Shown here: piece by piece, positions 1 through 7,577 of the stretch
Position numbering within the stretch: position 1 is the first letter of the stretch
Layout of the letters: every line of letters starts with the position of its first letter
Origin: Euperipatoides rowelli
Lineage: Eukaryota; Onychophora; Udeonychophora; Euonychophora; Peripatopsidae
Assembly: GCA_003024985.2 (NCBI GenBank)
Contig: PXIH01S0007991.1
Direction: 5' to 3' (one strand)
DNA length: 10,892 nt
Position numbers and translations under genes: made by a program
The notes under the pieces: model-generated
The model's input: only the letters and a program-made list of their open reading frames with translations
The model's database searches: none
Told to the model about the DNA's origin: nothing

Positions 1-43
1 AAAAAAAAAAACCCAACAAACTAACAAACAAAAAACAACAAAC
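1..43. repeat. A-rich low-complexity tract
   Basis: The window opens with an 11-base A run followed by short A-rich blocks separated by single or double C (caaa/caaac-like), on one strand only. It could be the tail of a retroposed element that begins outside the window or a degenerate (CAAA)n simple repeat. No element body is visible to decide between these. Confidence 0.6.
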
Positions 44-377
44 ATCCTAGATGTTTACTCATGCTGGATTCTTATACTTTATTAAAAAAATCCCAGGAGA
101 AATTAAAATTCCTCTTACCTTTTATCATACTTACTTCTTGCCTAATTAGATTCATAACAAAGTTATCCACATGTTAGCAAAAACAGTATGACATGCAACA
201 TACCCCAGTATTCAACAATATAGCAACATAAGCATAGCATATTTGATTTGTAATTAAATTATAATTATTGTATGTAAAAATTTGAAGACCCACTTTGATG
301 ACTTTCATTTGAGCTTGAAAAATAAATCTAAGTCCATTCAAAGTAGAACTGTATTAGTAAATGGATCTTAGCAATAA
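44..377. other. AT-rich non-coding stretch, nothing recognised
   Basis: All frames are broken by frequent stops and I see no protein similarity, RNA-like fold or strong repeat. The last ~60 bases (ggatcttagcaataaatc) resemble the segment before position 1044 (cgatcttagtgaaagaga), so the tandem array that follows may begin slightly earlier, in decayed form. Confidence 0.5.
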
Positions 378-1131
378 ATCTTTTTTTTTATGTGTGTTCT
401 TAGAATGGATGTAAACTAAGAAGAGATCTAATATGGCACTTACAAAGTACACTTATTTTAAAATGCAGACTATACTACAACCATTTCCCAAATATTTTTT
501 CATGCTTTTAGAGTGGCAGTAAATAAAGAACATATCTAATGTGTGAAGCACCTGTTATTTCCTCCTCATAAACATCGCCTATTTACAGTTACAGAATGCC
601 AAATCATTTCCCTTTAGTGCATCTTAATGATAAAGTTGTTTTCTGTTCTAGAGAAATAAAAAAATAAACAGATTCAATTACAATGCAACTCGGAGGTTGG
701 TTTTCAATTATAAAATTCATTACAGAAAACAATGCTTCCAATTATTTCAGCATTGATATATTTTTTTAGTTCTTGGCATGCAGTTACAGGGTAAGCAAAG
801 AACACATTATATAAGTAAAAGTGGCCCCATTGTTTTCTTCTCATAAACTCCACTTGTTTAAACAAACAGGTATTTGCAACCATTTCCCTTTAGGGGATCT
901 TAATGATAAAGCTTTTTCTGTTCTTAGAAGAAAATAAACAGATTCAATTAAAATGCAGCATGCAGGTTGTTTTTCAATTGCAAAACTAATTTCAAGAACT
1001 GGTATGCTTTCAGTTGTTTAAAAGTCGATCTTAGTGAAAGAGATTTTTTTTAGTTCTTGGCATGCAGGTAGGCCCTACAGCTTAGAACAGATTCAAAGTA
1101 AAAGTGGTGCCATTGTTTTCTAATCATAAAA
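378..1131. repeat. Degenerate tandem repeat array, period about 280 bp
   Basis: Similar blocks recur in the same order. The 17-mer tagttcttggcatgcag occurs at 768-784 and 1051-1067 (spacing 283). The 13-mer catttccctttag occurs at 605-617 and 881-893 (spacing 276). Around these, 'tcttaatgataaag', 'aataaacagattcaatta' and 'ttttcaatt' recur at matching offsets. Approximate units are 491-760, 761-1043 and a truncated 1044-1131, with a partial, more diverged unit at 378-490 sharing the T-run, 'ttcttagaatgg'-like and 'atctaat' blocks. Each unit starts with a T-run. The blocks are clearly related but well diverged, so this is an old minisatellite/satellite-like array or an internally repeated element. 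No reading frame is maintained. Confidence 0.7.
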
Positions 1132-2303
1132 CTTTTAACATAAAGTGGATGATATTAACGATATAAGAAAATGGGATTAAAATATTGCCAAAACAAAGAT
1201 GCTAAAATAAAATAATATTGTAGGAAATAAGGAGGGTCAGAACATTGTGCATTATTACAACAAAATTGATGTGGCATCCGAGGATATTATATCCAAGCTC
1301 AACTATATTATAAAAATACAGTATTTATTTACAATAAATTGTAAATATACAACACTTGTATACAGTATGTATTGTATATTGTGTAATGTGTATATAATTC
1401 TTTACATACACCATATATATTTTGTTTTTGATTAATTTAGCTGTCTGTAGACAGTAACCTACAGTATATTTTATGAAATCTGGATATTTAAAAATAAAAT
1501 TATATATGAAGCTGCAGTTTACGCAAACTAAAATAGAATTGATCTACTTTATTAAATATCTTATGAAGTGATGTAACAAATTATTGCTCTCTAATGTGAT
1601 ATTATAATGTAGTTTAAATATGTCAGCATAATTTAATAAATATTACATAGCGGAATAACAACAAAAAGGACATATTTATTATTCAATTATAGGTGAGATA
1701 GCAAATATGCTTTAGTATAAGGCATCTATAAATTCATATTCAAAATTTATATTTGTTCGTTTCTGGTAAATTTTGGATGCTCTATGTACAACTTTATAAA
1801 TTCAATCAATATACACATAAAATTCATGATGTCATTTATACTGTATATGCTAAACAAGAGTAGAGATTTTACAGCCTTTTTAACCCTTTCGGGTAAACAT
1901 TTTAGTATGAGGAAAATCAAACTTTCCAGTGACTGAGAGACATTTTTTCATAATAGGCTTGCATTCACCGAAAAGTAGTTGTCAAACTTCTGTTTTGGTA
2001 AATGCTTAATTCCTGTCAAAAGCACAGGAATTGGCTGCTGTAATAGTTAAGGTTATTAATGGAATGACATTTTATAGTTTTTATTTTATCTTTACGATAA
2101 AGAAACTCTGATATGAAAATATCTTGGAGAGATAATAACGAAGATTGATAATGTTTTGAATGATGCCTTACAGTAATGTCACATAAAGTACAAAAATGTT
2201 GAAAATGTACGAATGAAAAAGATCATGATCGTTATGCATTCCGTCATTCCCAATTCTCACATTGTAATATATAATGATGAATTCGTATTTTTGTATTTTA
2301 TTC
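1132..2303. other. AT-rich non-coding stretch without gene
   Basis: Very AT-rich sequence. A 62-codon open frame at 1247-1435 (+) is composed almost wholly of I, Y, L, N and C codons as expected from AT-rich DNA, and I see no domain in it. Many tacagtat/tgtatac alternating purine-pyrimidine words occur around 1330-1410. Around 1876-1905 there is a 'ttaaccctttcgggtaaac' segment that could be a transposon edge, but no matching opposite end was found. Confidence 0.5.
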
Positions 2304-2458
2304 TTAATCTACTCGTTAGGTCTGAACTAGTTTTAGTTGTCATTTGTTTACATCCCAACTGCAGCTTTGCTAATGTTGTAGTATTAGACTTGCCATCTAC
2401 TGGATGTAAATACATGATGATGAATGAAAACAGCTCATTAGCCTAACGAGGTGATTAA
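2304..2458. repeat. Imperfect inverted repeat (fold-back, MITE-like)
   Basis: Three left blocks pair with three right blocks around nearly the same centre (about 2380). TTAATC 2304-2309 pairs with GATTAA 2453-2458, CTCGTTAGG 2312-2320 with CCTAACGAG 2442-2450, and TTTACATCC 2347-2355 with GGATGTAAA 2402-2410. The arms are about 52 bp with a ~46-nt loop; the sequence between matched blocks is only partly complementary. Both outer ends carry TTAA, which would suit a TTAA-targeting MITE, but this may be chance in AT-rich DNA. A 77-codon open frame (2213-2446, +) overlaps it and is probably spurious. Confidence 0.6.
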
Positions 2459-2811
2459 TTATGCTAATTGCAATTTAGCATGTGTGTGCATTTATAAATA
2501 AATCACACACACGTTATTATGGGCGATTATTTTAATGTATTATTTGAGTGGTATTTCATTTGAATTTTCTCTTGAGAGATTTTTTAGTGGATTATTTCTT
2601 TAAAAATTCAGTTTTATTATTCTCCAATTTTGTATTTATTAGCATTGGCTAGTAATTGTACCATGACTGTAGGCGGTTTTGTCTTTGTGACTTTATTGTA
2701 TTTATTATTTGATGCTTGAGTGAATAAAGTCTTGGACTTTAGTCTACTCGTTCCTGTTTCCAGTTCTTTATTTTAATTCCAGCATATTTTAATTTAATTT
2801 ATTCCAAAAGA
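2459..2811. other. Non-coding spacer with small hairpins
   Basis: At 2463-2479 gctaattgcaatttagc is a near-palindrome. It is followed by a GTGTGTG ... CACACAC pair at about 2481-2511 enclosing an AT-rich loop. Around 2726-2741 aaagtcttggacttt is another 6-bp hairpin, next to AATAAA. No gene is visible in the stretch. Confidence 0.45.
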
Positions 2812-2815
2812 TTAA
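2812..2815. repeat. Left TTAA target-site duplication
   Basis: TTAA directly outside the left inverted repeat of the 774-bp element; it matches the copy outside the right end. TA alone within it would fit a Tc1/mariner-type insertion equally well. Confidence 0.6.
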
Positions 2816-3589
2816 AGGCTCATTTATACTTTTTACGCAACAGGTTTTTGCTCCGTATATCCGTCTCGAAAAATGGAGAGATTTGCATTAATGTGTTTAT
2901 ACTTTTCTGCAGGGCTGGTCCGTAATCAATGAAATTGGTTCATACAATAGCCAATCATATTCCTCCCCTAATTTTCAACAGTTGTTATGGTTTTTAGTTT
3001 TACGTAGGTCTATCAAAATGAATTAAAATAAACTTTTAGTATTGTGCAAAATATTTTAGCTTTACTTTATTTAAAAACCTTTATTTTAAATGGAAAGCTT
3101 ATTAAATAGTAACATTATTTGAAATCCACATTATAAAAATGTAGTCAAATTAAAATAAACTGAAATGTGTATGTAGACTATTCCTATTTTTTCCCCTTCT
3201 ATTTATTAGCCTATGAATAAAGTATTTTTATTAAAAAAAAAAATCCCATTTAAAATACAATATTTTTTTTAAAAAATAATGTTCTTATAATAACTTTAAA
3301 ATTGAATCAATTGGAAAATATCAAAACAAATATTGAAATACGATGTTTTGAAACTAAAATCAATTAGGACAACATAGAAAACCTAAGATGATTGGTTCAA
3401 TGCTAACAAACCGGAGGGCAAACGTAGAGATATGCATAAAAGTTGGATTTTTTTCAACTTTTGCGGACGACGGAGGATGGTTATCCAACTTTTAATAGCG
3501 CATGCTGACTGCCCAGTGCGCATGATTTTATGCAAAGCTTGTCTGTTTTACACAACGGATGAGCAATGCATAGACGTATAAATGAGCCT
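2816..3589. mobile_element. Non-autonomous DNA transposon with 14-bp TIRs and TTAA flanks
   Basis: The ends are perfect inverted repeats: AGGCTCATTTATAC at 2816-2829 and GTATAAATGAGCCT at 3576-3589. TTAA lies immediately outside both (2812-2815 and 3590-3593), as expected for a target-site duplication. The first ~50 bp inside each end remain loosely similar in inverted orientation (GCTCCGT versus GCTCATCCGT; atgattgg-type blocks about 130-200 bp in). The ends are richer in CpG and GC than the surroundings. The 774-bp body has no reading frame for a transposase, so it would depend on one supplied in trans. Superfamily is unresolved. TTAA duplication is known for piggyBac, but these tips do not begin with the usual CC; a TA duplication (Tc1/mariner-like) also fits the flanks; PIF/Harbinger-type elements often have comparable tips but use a 3-bp site. 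Confidence 0.8.
3438..3493. repeat. Subterminal hairpin inside the DNA transposon
   Basis: AAAAGTTGGAT (3438-3448) pairs perfectly with ATCCAACTTTT (3483-3493). The same left arm can alternatively pair over 8 bp with CAACTTTT at 3455-3462, giving two competing stem-loops close to the right end. Subterminal repeats and hairpins are common in non-autonomous DNA transposons; the role here is unknown. Confidence 0.6.
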
Positions 3590-3593
3590 TTAA
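3590..3593. repeat. Right TTAA target-site duplication
   Basis: TTAA directly outside the right inverted repeat of the 774-bp element, in direct orientation with the left copy. Confidence 0.6.
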
Positions 3594-3610
3594 GCCTAGG
3601 CTTGTACAGT

Positions 3611-3634
3611 TATAATGTTAAGATTAACATTATA
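3611..3634. repeat. Perfect 11-bp palindromic hairpin
   Basis: TATAATGTTAA (3611-3621) and TTAACATTATA (3624-3634) are perfect inverted copies separated by two bases (GA). It lies 18 bp outside the right TTAA of the DNA transposon and just beyond what may be the 3' end of the minus-strand LINE fragment, so it may belong to that element's 3' end or mark a junction. Confidence 0.6.
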
Positions 3635-3863
3635 TGGAAAATTTTAACAATAATTCAATCTACATGAACAACACAACAATAAATAGCATAAAACACAATT
3701 AAAAGGAAAATAATATTACAATAATTATATAAAACAATTCGATCACACTGTATACACATTATATACTGTATAAACAAAATACAGCATATAAATTTCATAT
3801 GTATAGTACATACTGTACATACACTGGTCAATCATTAAATAATGTATTTCAACTGGTACTTTC
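3635..3863 (-). other. Possible 3' untranslated tail of the LINE fragment
   Basis: Read on the minus strand this AT-rich stretch follows the end of the ORF2-like similarity and has no further protein similarity. It contains several tacagtat/tgtatac words. Its end toward 3600 is undefined, and no terminal short repeat or target-site duplication could be fixed, so its assignment to the element is inference from position only. Confidence 0.3.
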
Positions 3864-4232
3864 TCTAATATATTTTTCAACTTCTCTTATGAATTGAGAT
3901 AACTTCAATCCATGAAATTAGAGGGCAAACTATTCCACAGGCCAATATTTCTTTTCAAAATTGATCTAAATACAATATTATTTCTACTAAAGGGGATTCT
4001 TAGGTAGAACTTGTGGTGTCTAGAATTGAACCTATCATTAATGCAGAAATAGCCATTAATGTTTTTCTTGATTATGACTGCCTTATAAATAAAGGCTAGA
4101 TCGTTAATTTTTAATCTTATACTAGCTTTTATAATTTTAATTTTTGAATCTTTCTATATATAGTATGTTCTTCATGTCCTTTAACCTCTTTGTCACATAT
4201 CTCAATTTTTTGTCAAATACTTTTTCAATTCG
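3864..4232 (-). pseudogene. Decayed C-terminal end of non-LTR retrotransposon ORF2
   Basis: Translating the minus strand gives the hallmark tail of a CR1/L2/Jockey-like ORF2, downstream of the reverse transcriptase core. A first block (4232 down to 4140) reads R-I-E-K-V ... L-R-Y-V-T-K-R-L-K-D-M-K ... L-Y-I-E-R-F-K, matching the usual 'lEkvqrr.tk.l..lk.lsYeeRlk' pattern. After a frameshift a second block (from about 4153) reads R-L-K-I-N-D-L-A-F-I-Y-K-A, then, without a stop for 65 codons to 3908, a stretch ending in F-R-S-I-L-K-R-N-I-G-L-W-N-S-L-P-S-N-F. Past a TGA at 3905-3907 the pattern continues as S-Y-L-N-S-stop-E-K-L-K, the typical final helix. The frameshift and at least two in-frame stops show it is dead. 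It is 5'-truncated near 4236, as LINE insertions often are. Clade assignment is tentative. Confidence 0.75.
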
Positions 4233-4236
4233 TTAG

Positions 4237-4315
4237 AAGTGGTTATGAGGCAACTGTCATTTCAGCAAAAGATGAGAACGACCAAGAGAGAAGCAGCTAC
4301 AGCACCAGTCATTAA
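4237..4315 (+). other. Short exon-like island of unknown identity
   Basis: This ~80-bp segment is distinctly richer in G+C than its surroundings. It is preceded by a pyrimidine-rich run ending in AG (4235-4236), resembling a 3' splice site. In the plus frame starting AGT at 4238 it reads S-G-Y-E-A-T-V-I-S-A-K-D-E-N-D-Q-E-R, then S/Y/T-rich residues to TAA at 4313-4315, like a short charged C-terminus. On the minus strand the same bases give a 16-residue hydrophobic peptide (from ATG at about 4312). It directly abuts the truncated end of the LINE fragment. It could be a terminal exon, part of another transposon, or chance; I do not recognise the sequence. Confidence 0.2.
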
Positions 4316-4865
4316 TATATTTGACAATAATTATTAGCATTTAACATTGGTATAAAAAAAATCATTGCCAGTAACCAAAATTATAATCCAAACTTAATAA
4401 ATAATAAACATCACAACAGAAATATTATACTCTACACATTAAAAAGATATTTTCTAACATGCTTCATTACAAATAAAATAAACAAAACGATATAGGCTAG
4501 TTACTAGAAAAACACAATATTATCATAAGCTTATATTATTTACGCTTTACAAAGATAAGATACATTTGTAAATTTATGGTTTTATTTTAATAATAAATTT
4601 TCACTCTTTAAATGAACTAAGTTTTATGATGAANTTATTAAAATTATGCTATTTTATTTTTTTGACAAAAGAAATACTTAAAAACACACTTTGTACATTT
4701 TCCTTTTTTAACTTTAACTATATGATATTTATTTATTTAAAAAAAAAAACTGGAACACTAAAATACTGCTTGATTATTTGGATTCTATTTCCTAGCTCCA
4801 TCCTGCACAAAATATAAGAAGAAAAAAATCATTGTCTAAAATAAACTAAAGTTTTGTCAATAATA
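4316..4865. other. AT-rich non-coding stretch without gene
   Basis: Extremely AT-rich sequence with homopolymer A and T runs. One ambiguous base lies at 4634. The 63-codon open frame at 4626-4817 (+) consists of low-complexity F, L, I, K and Y codons and has no recognisable domain. I see no other structure. Confidence 0.5.
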
Positions 4866-4885
4866 AACAATTTGCTAACGGATAG
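4866..4885. repeat. 20-bp direct repeat, copy 1
   Basis: aacaatttgctaacggatag, identical to 5140-5159 (spacing 274 bp). Both copies are preceded by a caataataa-like run. It lies immediately before the first integrase-like block, and its partner before the second. Confidence 0.85.
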
Positions 4886-5124
4886 TGCATAAAGTTTTGC
4901 GGAGGACAAAGCAATCTGATTTGCAAGGGATGAGGGAAGAGGTGTATGGCCCAGTTAGTACAGCTAGGAGACAAACACATAACTATATAAAAATGACATG
5001 TTTATTTGTAAATATAGCATATAAAATTATGGTGTGTGTTTATGTGCTGTGGTGCAAGAGGTATGAGTCTTGTAAAGTTCTCCTTCATATGTTATATCTC
5101 GAGAGTTTTAAAGGTAGACAATAA
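4885..5124 (+). pseudogene. Integrase zinc-binding-like fragment of a Ty3/Gypsy-type element
   Basis: The open frame of about 79 codons is informative only in its first ~100 bases (to about 4986), which are richer in G+C than the flanks. They read H-K-V-L-R-R-T-K-Q-S-D-L-Q-G-M-R-E-E-V, resembling the segment of retrotransposon integrases around 'K.LRRAK.S..WPGM..DI', which leads into the C-x2-C of the HHCC zinc-binding domain. Here the Trp-Pro is lost and the cysteine positions read S-T-A-R-R-Q, so the zinc site is not intact. The remainder, from about 4990, is AT-rich and probably unrelated. Identification rests on motif memory and could be wrong; there is no intact gene and no visible long terminal repeat. 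Confidence 0.45.
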
Positions 5125-5139
5125 TAATAATCTAGCTAG

Positions 5140-5159
5140 AACAATTTGCTAACGGATAG
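5140..5159. repeat. 20-bp direct repeat, copy 2
   Basis: Perfect second copy of aacaatttgctaacggatag. Either the two copies are the edges of a tandem duplication inside a retrotransposon relic, or they are a long target-site duplication around a 254-bp insertion ending in (AAT)n. The protein-level similarity on both sides favours the first reading. Confidence 0.85.
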
Positions 5160-5280
5160 GAATAACATAAACGATCTGACCCAGTGTCTGGCTTGTCGAG
5201 AATATCTTGCTAAGATATCCTTTTTTCTAAAAGGAGATGAGCAGCGATTTAGTAAAGTGTGTATACACAGTCGTGGTTAA
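5140..5280 (+). pseudogene. Second integrase zinc-binding-like fragment
   Basis: An open frame bounded by TAG at 5137-5139 and TAA at 5278-5280 reads N-N-I-N-D-L-T-Q-C-L-A-C-R-E-Y-L-A-K around 5161-5214. This fits the 'DI..l...C..C..y' half of the HHCC zinc-binding domain of Ty3/Gypsy-type integrases, with both cysteines of C-x2-C kept. The following residues (F-F-L-K-G-D-E-Q onward) do not clearly match a catalytic core. At the DNA level it aligns with the second half of the preceding block (shared cccagt and aggag/cgag spacing), so the two are probably duplicated pieces of one ancestor. It is a fragment without D,D-35-E catalytic residues and cannot be functional. Confidence 0.5.
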
Positions 5281-5290
5281 TAAACACTTT

Positions 5291-5371
5291 TCAAGAAACA
5301 GCTGGCTTCCAATGGTTGTCAAGCGGCTTGGTCAAGTGGATTATCCTTCAATAATCTTAAGATCTTCTTAG
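5291..5371 (+). pseudogene. Integrase C-terminal-like fragment
   Basis: In another frame from the preceding block, 5291-5371 reads S-R-N-S-W-L-P-M-V-V-K-R-L-G-Q-V-D-Y-P-S and ends at TAG 5369-5371. The W-L-P-x-V-V-K-R-L-G-x-V-x-Y pattern resembles the small beta-barrel (GPY/F-like) C-terminal module of Ty3/Gypsy integrases ('W.pg.VvkrlGp.sY.v'). It lies only ~80 bp after the zinc-binding-like fragment, too close to leave room for the ~160-residue catalytic core, so the core was deleted. The order (zinc-binding, then C-terminal, same strand) supports a common origin. The motif is short and the call is tentative. Confidence 0.4.
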
Positions 5372-5373
5372 GA

Positions 5374-5399
5374 GCACAATATAAATGCACAATATAAAT
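5374..5399. repeat. 13-bp perfect tandem duplication
   Basis: gcacaatataaat occurs twice head to tail (5374-5386 and 5387-5399) with no mismatch, suggesting a recent replication-slippage event. Confidence 0.85.
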
Positions 5400-6837
5400 G
5401 AAGGGATGAATATCCAGAAAGTTAATATCTTTCTCAAAGGGGAAAAGGCGTATAGTGACAATCTTTACCGTCCTTAAAAGATCAGCCATCGTAAATCATA
5501 TCAGAAAGGTTCTGAGCTGAAAAACTGCTTATGATGTTATTCAAATCTATTTATTAAACACATAGTGGTGGCTTCTGTAAAATACTTTCCAGTGAATCTA
5601 ATATAACAAATGTAACAATTATAATTACAGTCTATGCTCTCTGATTTATAATGATTATACAATTTCATTGCAGTTCTATGGAGCATACAAATTATACAGA
5701 TTATATACTCTATGTATTAGTGTATGTGATACTGTATGTGCTATATAATTTAGTTTAGTGTTTTGCATTCTTGGGTGCTCTCAACTGGTCCATACTCCAC
5801 TGCCTTAACCCTTGTGTAATGCCTAAGGGCACTTTGTCCAATTATAATCCATAAATATTCAATATTTCTGTAAAAATATGCTTTCTGAGAAGCTTGACTG
5901 CAACTAGTGATGTAAAAAATGAAATATCTTGATCAAAATCATAGACCTGACAGTGCAGCAAAATATTTCTGCGATATAAAATTTTATGAGAAAGGGTTTT
6001 TTTTTTTTTCATTCTCGTGAATATTTAAATTAATTCACAATGGTGATAGGAGAATAAAAAAACCCTGGAATGTATTAAATATCTGCAGTAGCCTATATAT
6101 TCTATATACAGTTTAAATTATAAATTAGGGTTTCTAAAACTAAAATCATATTTTGCATCACTCTAGTTTATAATATCAAAATAAATGTCTAACAAACTAA
6201 TTAAGCCGTAAAAGTTTACAGTCCATTATTATAACCAGTGTCATTTAACAAAACCATAAATGTCAGGAATTAAAAGAACTCTGGAATTTCTATCAATATG
6301 TACAAATAAAGCAACTGTGCAATTGATTCAAAGCCAAAACAATATAACTTTAAAATGTATAATTGTTTGCAAAATTGTCATTGTCAAAACATTTAATCAA
6401 CTCCTCATCATAAACTAATTTTATTTTTATCTTATACACTATCTAGATCTATAAACCCAGAGAAGTATGGCACCACAGACAATGTAGAGTTTAGACTATT
6501 AATTACGGTATAACTTTAAAGTGGTTTATCAATGTTTTTTTTTTAAATGATTTACAGTGTATGTTTAGTTTTACCTAAAAATATTTGTTTAATTAATCAA
6601 TTTGGAAAATTTAAATTGAAACATATAAAAATTTTCAAGTTTATACGTTGTTTAAAAAAAATAAGATCGTACTGCTGACGTCAATTTGACATAGCCAAAG
6701 GATAAAATCTCTCTGGAGAAAAATACATATCTGGGATCCAGACCCAGACGCTAGTAATGACATGATAGCCTTTAAACGGGATCCAATAAGTGACATTTTA
6801 GCAGCTTTATTTTATTTACAGTCCTAANAAAAGCTAT
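5400..6837. other. AT-rich non-coding stretch without gene
   Basis: No open frame of note on either strand. It contains a T run near 5997-6010, a 'ccttaacccttgtgtaatgc' segment near 5804 that could be a transposon edge but has no partner, an A/T-rich near-palindromic zone at 6585-6650, a TGACGTCA octamer at 6676-6683 and an ambiguous base at 6828. Around 6715-6815 are words also seen in the 740-bp repeat (gatagcct, gggatcc, gtgacattt), possibly a rearranged third fragment of it. Confidence 0.5.
6676..6683. promoter_or_regulatory. CRE-type palindrome TGACGTCA
   Basis: A perfect TGACGTCA octamer, the consensus for CREB/ATF-type bZIP factors. It is one of three in the window (others at 8887-8894 and 9475-9482). 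No transcription start is visible nearby, so any function is speculative. Confidence 0.3.
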
Positions 6838-7577
6838 TTCCATAAAAGGCTAATGAAGGCAAACTGCTTAGTTATATGGACCAATAGAAACTTTTATGAA
6901 CATATAAATTAGGGATTTTCTCAAACCTAAAAAGAACACCAAATGAACGGTGTTCATTGGTCAAGCAGGAGAGAAGGAATTAAGATCTGAAGAAGACAGA
7001 CGTGTTTTCGTTTTGTCTACATGTATTGGTGGGAAGCTGAAAATGCAACTGGTATTCTAAGAAAACACGAACCAGAAACAGTTTACCTGATTGTGAAATA
7101 TCAACAGCACAACCAGTGATATTCTAACAATAATGCTGATGCCAGAAATGCAATAACAACATCGCTATTCAGCACGGACAAAGCAGCTATAGTGACACCA
7201 TGATGTATTTTGCTTGAGACCAAATACAAGAGCTGAACGACCACCAACTACTAGAACCATTACTGGGAAAGACTCAAGGACTTACACATAATATGTGGAA
7301 TGGAAATGTCTAGGGAAAGAGCAATAAAACTGGTAGGAATCTCACGGACTGAAATTGTAAGGTTTCTTTCAATATTCCTTGTAACACGATAGCCTACATC
7401 CAGTTTTAACCTTCAGAGCTAACGAGTGTAAATATGAAACATGTATGGATTGACCAAATAAGTTTGCCTAAGCAGAGACTGTTTATCATATTGCCAAAGC
7501 AGGATCCCCTAAGCTTTTGTCAAGTGACATTTATATCATAATTATTCTGGGCCCTGACAAAAACTTTGCCAATAGTT
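6838..7577. repeat. Copy A of an unidentified ~740-bp interspersed repeat
   Basis: This segment aligns end to end, in direct orientation, with 8521-9264, at roughly three quarters identity by eye with small indels. Anchors include identical runs at 7042-7067/8738-8763 (26 bp, starting aatgcaactgg) and 7478-7505/9166-9193 (28 bp, starting actgtttatc), as well as ggaccaata near the left end and aactttgccaatagt at the right end. An inverted CCAAT-box pair lies near the left edge (GACCAAT 6879-6885, ATTGGTC 6956-6962), with a perfect 7-bp hairpin GAACACC/GGTGTTC at 6934-6955 between them. Frames contain several stops. One plus frame is mildly protein-like over 7220-7370 but is not supported by copy B. 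No terminal inverted repeats are obvious; the family is unknown. Confidence 0.75.

Noticed and set aside
1247-1435. 62-codon open frame on the plus strand
   Set aside because: Residue composition is simply that of AT-rich DNA (I, Y, L, N, C), with no domain, signal of translation or splice context.
2213-2446. 77-codon open frame on the plus strand
   Set aside because: It runs through the fold-back inverted repeat and shows no recognisable protein; the openness is better explained by the repeat.
4626-4817. 63-codon open frame on the plus strand
   Set aside because: Low-complexity F/L/I/K sequence across homopolymer runs and an ambiguous base.
5800-5835. ttaaccctt segment resembling a piggyBac-type end, with a similar word near 1879
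   Set aside because: No matching inverted end or second target site was found at a sensible distance.
7220-7370. Protein-like reading frame inside repeat copy A (W-E-R-L ... E-R-A-I-K-L-V-G-I-S)
   Set aside because: The aligned part of copy B shifts frame and does not conserve the residues, so constraint as protein is unlikely.
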